Shown: positions 16,058 through 21,856 of the stretch, one piece after another
How the letters are laid out: every line of letters starts with the position of its first letter
Position numbering within the stretch: the stretch's first letter is position 1
Source of the DNA: an uncultured Bacteroidales bacterium
GTDB lineage: Bacteria; Bacteroidota; Bacteroidia; Bacteroidales; Porphyromonadaceae
Assembly (NCBI GenBank): GCA_902489445.1
Contig: CABTZX010000028.1
Location: forward strand, 1-21,856
DNA: 21,856 nt
Direction: 5' to 3'
Notes under the pieces: generated by a model
What the model was told of the DNA's origin: nothing
Database searches by the model: none
What the model saw: only the letters and a program-made list of their open reading frames with translations
Program-made: the position numbers and the translations under genes

Positions 16058-17581
16058 TTATTTATCGAGCACCATTCGTAGCTCTTCAGCATCATCAAAA
16101 TGACGGCGAACGCCGTTTACTTCCTGATACGTTTCGTGACCTTTACCCGCCACCAGCACCACATCCTCGGGATGCGCCAGTGCTACAGCGGTACGAATGG
16201 CTTCTCTACGATCCGTAATGCAAATAACGTTCCTTTGCTCCGAATCGGTCAATCCGTCCTTCATTTCGGCAATTATGGCGTTAGGCTCTTCGGTACGCGG
16301 ATTGTCGCTCGTAAGAATAAGTACGGTAGAACGATCAAAAGCGGCGCGAGCCATCATCGGTCGTTTGCCTTTATCTCTATTACCGCCTGCACCCACTACG
16401 GTAATAACGCGTCCCCCATCGGGCAGCAAATCGTCAATTGTATCCAGTACTTTTTCCAAAGCATCGGGCGTATGGGCAAAATCTACTATTGCTGTACAAT
16501 GATCGGAAAGCAATACTTCAAAGCGGCCACGGGCATGATCCAGCGCACTGAGCGCGATCAACAACTTACGCCGTTCCTCGGTATCTTCCCCGGCATTTAG
16601 CAGTAGGGAGGCAGTTGCATACGCTGATAGCAGGTTGTAAGCATTAAAATCACCCACAAGGCGCGTCCACACCTCCTCGCCATCTATCTGAATGAGCGTG
16701 CCGGAGAGGGAGCGCTCTATAATACGTGCATTGAACGTTGCCGGCGAATGGAGCGCATAGCTATATGCTTTTGCCGCGCAATTCTGTAACATTACTTCAG
16801 CATGCCTATCGTCCCGATTCACCAGGGCGAACGCCTCTTTGGGCAAATTATCGAATAGTTTCTTTTTGGCAGCTATATAGGCATCCATCGTTTTGTGGTA
16901 ATCGATGTGATCACGCGTCAGATTGGTGAACAGCGCACCGGTAAGATGAAGCCCCGCAATACGATCCTGATCAATGGCGTGCGAGGAAGCCTCCATAAAT
17001 ACGTACCTACATCCGGCTTGCACCATTTCGTATAGAAGTTTGTTCAGCGCAATCGGATCCGGTGTAGTGAGCTGCGCCGGCGTAGCATCCGTGTTAATGC
17101 AATTTTCTATCGTACCAATCAGCCCCGCTTTGTATCCCAAGCTGAGAAACAACCGGTGCAACAGCGTAGTTGTGGTTGTTTTACCGTTCGTTCCGGTTAC
17201 CGCCACCAGCGAAAGCTTTTCCGAAGGATTTCCGTAAAAAGCAGCGGCCAGATAAGCCAAAGCTAATCGCGATGAGGAGATACGGATATGTACCGCTCCG
17301 GCAGCCTCTATTTGGGCAAATTCGTCCGCCGTAGGCTGATGTTCGCTCACTATAAGCGCAGGGCGCTTCTCCAAAGCCGTATGCAAAAACTCCCATCCGT
17401 CCCGCACTGCTCCGTTTACTGCTACGAACAGCCCGCCCTCGGTTACCGTTCGCGAATCGGCTGTTAGTGAGGCGATTGCCGCTTTTTCCTCACACGAGCC
17501 GGTTACCTTTGCACCGAGCGGCGCCAATAGGGTACCTATTTCTTCTATACTTAGAGAAAATGGCGTTTTGTTATCTGTCAT
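16058..17581 (-). CDS. murE: UDP-MurNAc-tripeptide synthetase, probably meso-diaminopimelate-adding
   Basis: This cytosolic ligase adds the third amino acid to the peptidoglycan stem using ATP. The 507 residues contain an N-terminal uridine-binding domain (about 1-120), the ATPase P-loop GTNGKTTT (130-137), the central domain with the HIDYHKTMDAYIAAKKKLF stretch that holds the carbamylated lysine of Mur ligases, and a C-terminal domain with DNPR at 426-429. DNPR is the signature of diaminopimelate-adding MurE; lysine-adding enzymes differ there. Sequence does not exclude the LL isomer. The ATG overlaps the ftsI TGA by four bases, a classic sign of coupled translation. Confidence 0.96.
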   Translation of the reverse strand: MTDNKTPFSLSIEEIGTLLAPLGAKVTGSCEEKAAIASLTADSRTVTEGGLFVAVNGAVRDGWEFLHTALEKRPALIVSEHQPTADEFAQIEAAGAVHIRISSSRLALAYLAAAFYGNPSEKLSLVAVTGTNGKTTTTTLLHRLFLSLGYKAGLIGTIENCINTDATPAQLTTPDPIALNKLLYEMVQAGCRYVFMEASSHAIDQDRIAGLHLTGALFTNLTRDHIDYHKTMDAYIAAKKKLFDNLPKEAFALVNRDDRHAEVMLQNCAAKAYSYALHSPATFNARIIERSLSGTLIQIDGEEVWTRLVGDFNAYNLLSAYATASLLLNAGEDTEERRKLLIALSALDHARGRFEVLLSDHCTAIVDFAHTPDALEKVLDTIDDLLPDGGRVITVVGAGGNRDKGKRPMMARAAFDRSTVLILTSDNPRTEEPNAIIAEMKDGLTDSEQRNVICITDRREAIRTAVALAHPEDVVLVAGKGHETYQEVNGVRRHFDDAEELRMVLDK

Positions 17582-19731
17582 AACCCTTCTTCTGAATGAC
17601 TAATTTTATCGGATCTACGGGGAATGCTTTCCAAAGTGAGCGTAACTACCGTGTTTGCGTCTACAGGGCTCCCCGCTGCCGGTTGCTGTGCTGTCACAAA
17701 GCCGCTACCCTGAAGATTTACTTTTAGCCCCACACGCATTAGGCTGTAGGTAGCATCGGCTGCGGACAAACCTACCACATTGGGCATTTTGCCGTTCGCC
17801 GCAAAATGTTGCTTTCCGGGGCGCGATACATCCCGTAGTGCCGGTGGCAGGGGACGAACTACTTCGCTGAGCCGGTTAGGCTGATAGCGATTATTATGTA
17901 GCGTTACCCCTTCGGCAATTTCTTTTACTACCGGTGCCGATACGGGTCCGCCGTAAATAGATACCCTCCTTGGATGAATTACATCCACAAAGCATACATA
18001 TTCAGGCGCTTCCGAAGGAAACATTCCGCAAAATGATGCCGAATAGATATACCCTCTTCCCGTGGAACCCACTTGCGCCGTACCGCTCTTGCCGCTTATG
18101 GCCACAATGTCGGATTGAGCCAAGGTTCCGGTACCGTCCGTCACCACCATACGGAGCATTTTACGCAGTGCCGCTGCCGTGGAACTTTTGCATATTGAAT
18201 CACGCAATACCTTACGCTCACCGCGGAAAAGTACCGTACCATCCACCGCTACGATGCTATCCACCAAATAGGGGCGCAAATAGTTTCCTCCGTTGGCTAT
18301 AGCGGCATAAAAGGTAGCTAATGTAATGGGGGTAATTTGCGTTTCGTATCCGTGCGCTATCCACGGAAGGCTTAATGCGCTCCAAGTGGGATCGGAAGCA
18401 TCTTTTATACGGGAAACCGCATATCCGGGGATTTCCAAGTGCAGATCGTCGCAAAACCCAAAGCTCTTTATTTTGTCGATAAAGTGCTGTGGCCGGTGGC
18501 CGTATCCCTTTAGGGCTATTTTCGCCATCGCCACGTTACTGGATAGCGCAATTGCCTGTTCCACGGTGATTGAGCCTTTCAGCCGGCTACCGTGATCCGT
18601 GATGGTTCGGCGCCCGAACCGGTACGAGCCGTTCCCCACATTGATAAGATCGGAGGGAGTAACCACGCCATCTTCCAAAGCCGCCATAATGGTAGCCGCT
18701 TTGAACACGCTCCCCGGGTGGAAATAGTCGTTAAACGCGATGCAATACGATGGTTCATAATGCGCACTATCCGTGCGGCTCAAATTACTCATTGCCACAA
18801 TTCTTCCGGTAGAAACCTCCATAAGGATAGCGGTTCCGCGGTCGCCCTGCGTTTCAATCATCCGTTTTTCCAGCGCTTTGTCGGTAATCCGTTGCAGATC
18901 AACGTCAATAGTAGTATAGAGCGATCCGCCACCGTGCGGTTCCTCAAGGGTTACTTCCGTCCAAACGCCTCCAATTCGTTGCTTCAGAGTGCGCCCGGGT
19001 TTGCCTACCAAAAGCGAATCGTAGCCTGCTTCCAAGCCGGAAGCACCTTTGGTGAGCAGATTGCCGTCGCCATCGCCTAACACGTTGCCCACGATGGTTC
19101 CTGCCAATTCGTCGTACGGGTGCATCCGCTTCTGTCTCACTTCCTTACGAATGCAGCGCAAAAGGCTTACGGTTGATTTACCGCCCTTACTATTTTTATA
19201 GGTATAGAAGAGCGCGGGATGCGCTTTTAGCTGCTCAAACTCCATAAAGGAGATTTCCGTTCCGATCAGATTAAACGAGCGCGAGCCCTTTTGATCGCCT
19301 TTCTTCCAGCGAGCGAGCAATTCCTTCTTATTTAGCGTTTTGCTTTTCACAATGGAAACAAGGGCATCCGCCAATTCTTCCATTTTTTGGTTATAAGCGC
19401 CCTTTTTCTTCAGAATGTCTACGGATTCACTCTTAAAGTCGAAGTAAAGCCGATAGTAAGGTGCCGATATAGAGAGCAATTCGCCCCCCGATGCGTAAAT
19501 ACTACCTCTAAGCGGCGGAATGGAATCTTCCTTGGGAGGACTGAGCGTTTCGCCCACTTTCAGCCACTGCGCCCCCTCCACATACATCGTTTTGTATACA
19601 GAAAACCATATCGCCACGGTGAGAAGCACAAATACGCTCCCCACCCCCACGCGATATTTAACCAGCATTCTATGCCGTTCGCGCCGTACGCGTTGCTGCT
19701 GATCCTCCTTACTTTTTTCCTGCTCCGTCAT
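17578..19731 (-). CDS. ftsI: Division transpeptidase (class B PBP, FtsI/PBP3) with a C-terminal PASTA domain
   Basis: FtsI crosslinks septal peptidoglycan. From the ATG at 19731 the protein has 717 residues: a short basic cytoplasmic tail, one membrane helix (about 29-46), a dimerisation/pedestal domain, and the transpeptidase domain. The transpeptidase motifs are S341xxK344 (GSVFK), SSN at 397-399 and KSG at 548-550 (KSGTAQ). One PASTA domain closes the protein (about 649-701, MPNVVGLSA to VVTLTLE). E. coli FtsI is about 590 residues and lacks PASTA; the longer form with PASTA is common in Bacteroidota. The frame is open four codons further to a TTG at 19743, but the ATG is preferred. The start lies inside ftsL (23-base overlap), so translation is probably coupled. 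Confidence 0.95.
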   Translation of the reverse strand: MTEQEKSKEDQQQRVRRERHRMLVKYRVGVGSVFVLLTVAIWFSVYKTMYVEGAQWLKVGETLSPPKEDSIPPLRGSIYASGGELLSISAPYYRLYFDFKSESVDILKKKGAYNQKMEELADALVSIVKSKTLNKKELLARWKKGDQKGSRSFNLIGTEISFMEFEQLKAHPALFYTYKNSKGGKSTVSLLRCIRKEVRQKRMHPYDELAGTIVGNVLGDGDGNLLTKGASGLEAGYDSLLVGKPGRTLKQRIGGVWTEVTLEEPHGGGSLYTTIDVDLQRITDKALEKRMIETQGDRGTAILMEVSTGRIVAMSNLSRTDSAHYEPSYCIAFNDYFHPGSVFKAATIMAALEDGVVTPSDLINVGNGSYRFGRRTITDHGSRLKGSITVEQAIALSSNVAMAKIALKGYGHRPQHFIDKIKSFGFCDDLHLEIPGYAVSRIKDASDPTWSALSLPWIAHGYETQITPITLATFYAAIANGGNYLRPYLVDSIVAVDGTVLFRGERKVLRDSICKSSTAAALRKMLRMVVTDGTGTLAQSDIVAISGKSGTAQVGSTGRGYIYSASFCGMFPSEAPEYVCFVDVIHPRRVSIYGGPVSAPVVKEIAEGVTLHNNRYQPNRLSEVVRPLPPALRDVSRPGKQHFAANGKMPNVVGLSAADATYSLMRVGLKVNLQGSGFVTAQQPAAGSPVDANTVVTLTLESIPRRSDKISHSEEGL

Positions 19732-20281
19732 AGTATAGTACAAAGGGCTGTTCTTCCTTCTCGGTTAGCGTGGAGTTCTGTGCTTTGAGGCGCATCATAA
19801 TAGTTTCCTCACGTGTCAGTCGCGTTAAATCCGCTTCAATGAATAGTTGCCGGTTGCGCACCAACTCGAGTTCGCTCTCCAAACGGCTTATCTGCTTCGT
19901 TTGGGAGATGGTCCAGTAGCCCAACGCCACATTGCAGAAAAAGAGGAAAAAGATCCACACCACCAGCATCACCCATCGGCTGTTGATAAAGCGTTCTATC
20001 AGCCCGCCGCTGATCCAATAGAGCAAACTGTGGCGTTTGCGCCGGGGAGCACGTTGCACCCGTTCCGTGGTACGCGCCCGTTCCGGCTCCGGCTCTGTTT
20101 CCTCGGGCGCTTCGTCGGGCGTTTCGTCGGGTGCGGATTCTGCCGGCAACTCTGCGACATGTTCGACTGTTTCCTCCGATACAGCTTCACATTGCGTCAG
20201 TTCGCCAAATGATTCTGCTGCTTCCTCCGGTACAGCTTCGCTTTGCGTCAGTTCGCTGAATGATTCTTCGGTAAGTTTCAT
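19709..20281 (-). CDS. ftsL: FtsL-like division protein with an acidic repeat-bearing N-terminal extension
   Basis: This 190-residue bitopic membrane protein sits in the ftsL position between rsmH and ftsI. It has one transmembrane helix (about 103-122, VMLVVWIFFLFFCNVALGYW) preceded by a basic stretch (RRKRH), then a periplasmic coiled coil (about 127-170, LESELELVRNRQ). This is the FtsL plan: scaffold with FtsB and FtsQ and activator of FtsWI. The odd part is a cytoplasmic extension of about 75 residues, very rich in Glu, Pro and Ala. It begins with a tandem 17-residue duplication (6-22 and 23-39, ESFxELTQxEAVxEE) and continues with PDE/PEE repeats. Typical FtsL is about 100-120 residues. 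It starts 4 bases after the rsmH stop. The family call rests on position and topology, since FtsL sequences barely conserve. Confidence 0.8.
   Translation of the reverse strand: MKLTEESFSELTQSEAVPEEAAESFGELTQCEAVSEETVEHVAELPAESAPDETPDEAPEETEPEPERARTTERVQRAPRRKRHSLLYWISGGLIERFINSRWVMLVVWIFFLFFCNVALGYWTISQTKQISRLESELELVRNRQLFIEADLTRLTREETIMMRLKAQNSTLTEKEEQPFVLYYDGAGKK
20165..20266 (-). repeat. 51-bp in-frame tandem duplication inside ftsL
   Basis: Two adjacent 51-base copies, 20216-20266 and 20165-20215, match at about 43 of 51 positions by eye. They encode two 17-residue acidic repeats, with some substitutions synonymous, which points to a duplication that has been kept in frame. Confidence 0.8.
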
Positions 20282-20285
20282 AATA

Positions 20286-21257
20286 CTAACGATGCTCCGC
20301 TACCCGTAACTTGGCGCTACGGGCTCGATTGTTATGCGCAATTTCCTCGTCGTCGGCCACAATGGGACGATTGTTCACCGCCTGAAACAGCTTAGGTGCC
20401 GCGCCGTAGATCAGTTCATTTTCTGCCGATGTACCCGCCCCCTGACGGAACCACTGCTTAACGATCCGATCCTCCAGCGAGTGATAGGTCAAAACCGCTA
20501 TACGTCCGCCCGGAACGAGCAATTCCTCCGAAGTGGCAAGTAGCGCCTTTAGCGCGCCCAGTTCGTCGTTTATGGCTATTCGGAACGCTTGAAAAATACG
20601 ACTTAACTTACTGCGTCGTTGCTCCGATGCCCGCGGCAGATAGGGCTGAAGCACAGAAACCAGCTCGTCGATGGTAGTTATGGGTGCTTTTTGCCGTGCC
20701 TGCACCAGGGAAGCGGCTATACGGCGCGCATCTTTAAGCTCGCCGTAGCGAAAGAGTATATCGGCGATTTCCTGCTCCGGTGCTGCGTTGAGCAATTCGG
20801 CCGCCGTCCTACCGCCACGCGTATTCATACGCATATCCGGAAGCGCCGCTCCGTAGCGGAAACTGAACCCCCGTTCGGGCGTATCAAAATGGTGCGACGA
20901 AACGCCCAAATCCGCCAAAATGCCGTTTACTTGGGTTATTCCGTAGTAATCCGTCCAGTGGGTCAGATACCGAAAATCGGACGCAATAAAGGTGAAGCGG
21001 GCATCGTCCGGCGCATTGGCTGCCGCGTCCGGATCGCGATCCACGCCAAAAAGCCGACCTTTGTCCGACAAATGCTCCAGAATAGCACGCGAATGCCCGC
21101 CGCCACCGAACGTAACATCAATGTAGATGCCGTCCGGATCGGTCACCAGCATCTGCACCGAGCGCTCCCGAAGAACGGGTACATGGTAGCATACAGCTGC
21201 TTTGGGCGATGCGTCGGCATCCTCCCGAGACAAAGCTCCGATATCCTTTTTCATCAT
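20286..21257 (-). CDS. rsmH: 16S rRNA (cytosine-1402 N4)-methyltransferase RsmH
   Basis: RsmH (MraW) methylates C1402 of 16S rRNA using S-adenosylmethionine. It is the usual early gene of the dcw cluster. The SAM site is clear in DVTFGGGGHSRAIL. DLGVSSHHFD, ERGFSFR and the C-terminal YHSLEDRIVK motif are all family hallmarks, and the family start region YHVPVL is present. I start at the ATG of 21257 (323 residues); a second ATG lies at 21254. The frame extends to an ATG at 21293, but that codon would be upstream of the -7 box and so not in the mRNA. GAGAAG six bases before the chosen ATG may serve as ribosome binding site. mraZ, often the gene before rsmH, is not in the 600 bases upstream. 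Confidence 0.95.
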   Translation of the reverse strand: MMKKDIGALSREDADASPKAAVCYHVPVLRERSVQMLVTDPDGIYIDVTFGGGGHSRAILEHLSDKGRLFGVDRDPDAAANAPDDARFTFIASDFRYLTHWTDYYGITQVNGILADLGVSSHHFDTPERGFSFRYGAALPDMRMNTRGGRTAAELLNAAPEQEIADILFRYGELKDARRIAASLVQARQKAPITTIDELVSVLQPYLPRASEQRRSKLSRIFQAFRIAINDELGALKALLATSEELLVPGGRIAVLTYHSLEDRIVKQWFRQGAGTSAENELIYGAAPKLFQAVNNRPIVADDEEIAHNNRARSAKLRVAEHR

Positions 21258-21273
21258 TTGTTGCTTCTCACTG

Positions 21274-21304
21274 CAAAGGTAATCAACCGTCATGCCTTTT
21301 CAAA
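21274..21304 (-). promoter_or_regulatory. Promoter of the rsmH-ftsL-ftsI-murE-mraY-polA operon
   Basis: On the minus strand, TTTG (complement of 21301-21304), a 19-base spacer and TACCTTTG (complement of 21274-21281) match the Bacteroides -33/-7 consensus exactly. The ATG at 21257 follows 16 bases after the box, giving a very short leader. This site also decides the rsmH start. Confidence 0.8.
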
Positions 21305-21360
21305 TATTACCCCCATTCCGCAGAACCATCCCAATGCGCCACCACCCCCAACGGATTCTT

Positions 21361-21471
21361 TTTCTATCGGAGGTTATCGGAACCTATCGGAATCAATCAG
21401 GGCTTATCCGACATCCTCCGATAAATTCTGATGGGTTCCGATTGATTTCGATTAACTCCGATGAGTTCCGG
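21361..21471. repeat. 10-bp tandem array (TCNGA family) upstream of the rsmH promoter
   Basis: Eleven cores at exact 10-base steps start at 21367 and end at 21471. The first three read TCGGA; most later ones read TCCGA, with TCTGA, TTCGA, TCAGG and TCCGG as variants. Left and right halves are thus in opposite orientation, as in the array at 3-110. The array lies about 60 bases upstream of the rsmH -33 box. Confidence 0.85.
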
Positions 21472-21476
21472 TACCC

Positions 21477-21505
21477 TAGTAGCACTATAACCACTATAGT
21501 TACTA
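21477..21505. repeat. Inverted repeat with 11 base pairs and a 2-base bulge
   Basis: TAGTA-gc-ACTATA (21477-21489) pairs with TATAGT-TACTA (21495-21505), loop ACCAC. AT-rich, no adjacent U tract, directly beyond the 10-bp array. Role unknown. Confidence 0.55.
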
Positions 21506-21539
21506 ATCACCCCAATTGGCGCAGGAATTTCCCCGCACG

Positions 21540-21800
21540 GGAGCTATTACACTATGTCAAAGAACGCTGTCCCTCGGGGTGGGGTATCGGCACTTATGGT
21601 GCTAACCATCCGCAGCTTCTAACCATCCATTGTCGCTAACGACCTGTAGATGCTAATAATCTAACCATCTGAGGTTACCCATCCGCTGATGCTAATAATC
21701 AGTCAGAGGTAACATCCGTTGGTGCTTTGCCCCGAGGCGGTAACACGCTGCCGGAGCTCGCTTGCTCCGTGCGGTTAACGCCTATTTCCCAGAGGAACGG
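21540..21800 (-). ncRNA. Candidate structured noncoding RNA or long leader
   Basis: No open frame of interest lies between 21505 and the window end, but RNA-like structure is dense. A long hairpin at 21736-21782 pairs GGCGGTAAC with GTTAACGCC (8 of 9) and encloses CGGAGC/GCTCCG. Short hairpins with related loops follow at 21686-21702, 21647-21663, 21632-21643 and 21596-21609. The first two share the loop GCTAATA but have stems CTGAT/ATCAG and TAGAT/ATCTA, so two pairs differ in a compensated way. A TACCTTTG box at 21803-21810 could start this transcript on the minus strand. No 3' terminator was found and the RNA matches no family I know; the boundaries are guesses. Confidence 0.35.
21553..21565 (-). 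promoter_or_regulatory. BoxA-like sequence GTTCTTTGACATA
   Basis: The minus strand reads GTTCTTTGACATA, close to the boxA antitermination core seen in rRNA leaders (TGTTCTTTGA in Bacillus, TGCTCTTTA in E. coli). It lies about 240 bases after the -7 box at 21803. No rRNA gene is present, so this may be chance. Confidence 0.3.
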
Positions 21801-21802
21801 TG

Positions 21803-21810
21803 CAAAGGTA
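21803..21810 (-). promoter_or_regulatory. -7 box (TACCTTTG) with no protein gene behind it
   Basis: TACCTTTG on the minus strand in the same TGCAAAGGTA context as the rsmH and mscS boxes. No TTTG at the standard spacing. The nearest gene downstream is rsmH, more than 500 bases away with its own promoter, so the box may serve the candidate RNA. Confidence 0.4.
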
Positions 21811-21828
21811 CAACACGGTATACCCCCC

Positions 21829-21856
21829 AAGTGTACTAAAGTGTATCGAAGTGTAT
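21829..21856. repeat. 10-bp AAGTGTATCG repeats at the window end
   Basis: AAGTGTACTA, AAGTGTATCG and AAGTGTAT follow one another at 10-base steps up to the last base. The window start carries AGTGTAT at 3-9 and 13-19. The array is cut off by the window edge and begins about 18 bases upstream of the -7 box at 21803. Confidence 0.75.

Noticed and set aside
21258..21293. Longer rsmH starting at 21293
   Set aside because: Its start codon would lie upstream of the promoter -7 box, so it would not be in the transcript.
21209..21639. Plus-strand open frames across the rsmH promoter and the 10-bp array
   Set aside because: They are low-complexity frames produced by the repeats and show no protein features.
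21294..21856. A tRNA, rRNA or tmRNA gene in the 600-base gene-free stretch
   Set aside because: No cloverleaf, TPsiC-arm motif or rRNA core sequence was seen; only repeats and short hairpins.

Overview
All protein genes in this window lie on the minus strand, and overall base composition looks near 50% GC. The gene set points to a Bacteroidota bacterium close to Porphyromonas. It includes a NAD-type glutamate dehydrogenase, a Bacteroidota-style malate dehydrogenase, a lipoprotein with a lipobox, an MraY with family-typical insertions, and the -33 TTTG / -7 TAnnTTTG promoter type known from Bacteroides. Genus is an inference. Both window ends fall inside the same 10-bp tandem repeat family, so this may be a whole contig that stopped at repeats.

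Read in the direction of transcription (high to low coordinates), the right half is one long operon of about 10.3 kb. A near-consensus promoter (21274-21304) drives rsmH, ftsL, ftsI, murE, mraY, polA and a HAD/hotdog fusion protein. Gaps or overlaps are only -23 to +28 bases, and an intrinsic terminator (about 10993-11036) closes the unit. This is the first half of the division and cell-wall (dcw) cluster. It is cut off after mraY: murD, ftsW, murG and the genes that usually follow are replaced by polA and a probable menaquinone-pathway thioesterase.

A second unit holds mscS, pheT and a yebC-family gene (10679-6438), followed by gdhA with its own -7 box and a terminator. Next come an HD-domain phosphohydrolase, mdh behind a structured leader, and finally a lipoprotein gene with the comM/yifB ATPase gene. 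The themes are envelope synthesis, DNA repair and replication, translation, and amino-acid and C4-acid metabolism.

The gene content is mostly housekeeping; the unusual material is intergenic. There are two arrays with an exact 10-bp period built on a TCNGA core (about 3-110 and 21361-21471). There are two arrays with an exact 22-bp period (4200-4309 and 10806-10915), with different sequences but the same palindromic design. One of these is enclosed by 17-bp perfect inverted repeats, like a minisatellite-carrying MITE. Most of the arrays sit just upstream of a TACCTTTG promoter box. A gene-free stretch at about 21540-21803 holds several hairpins with related loops and two-position covariation, behind its own -7 box, and is a candidate structured RNA. 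No tRNA, rRNA, CRISPR array or insertion sequence was seen.
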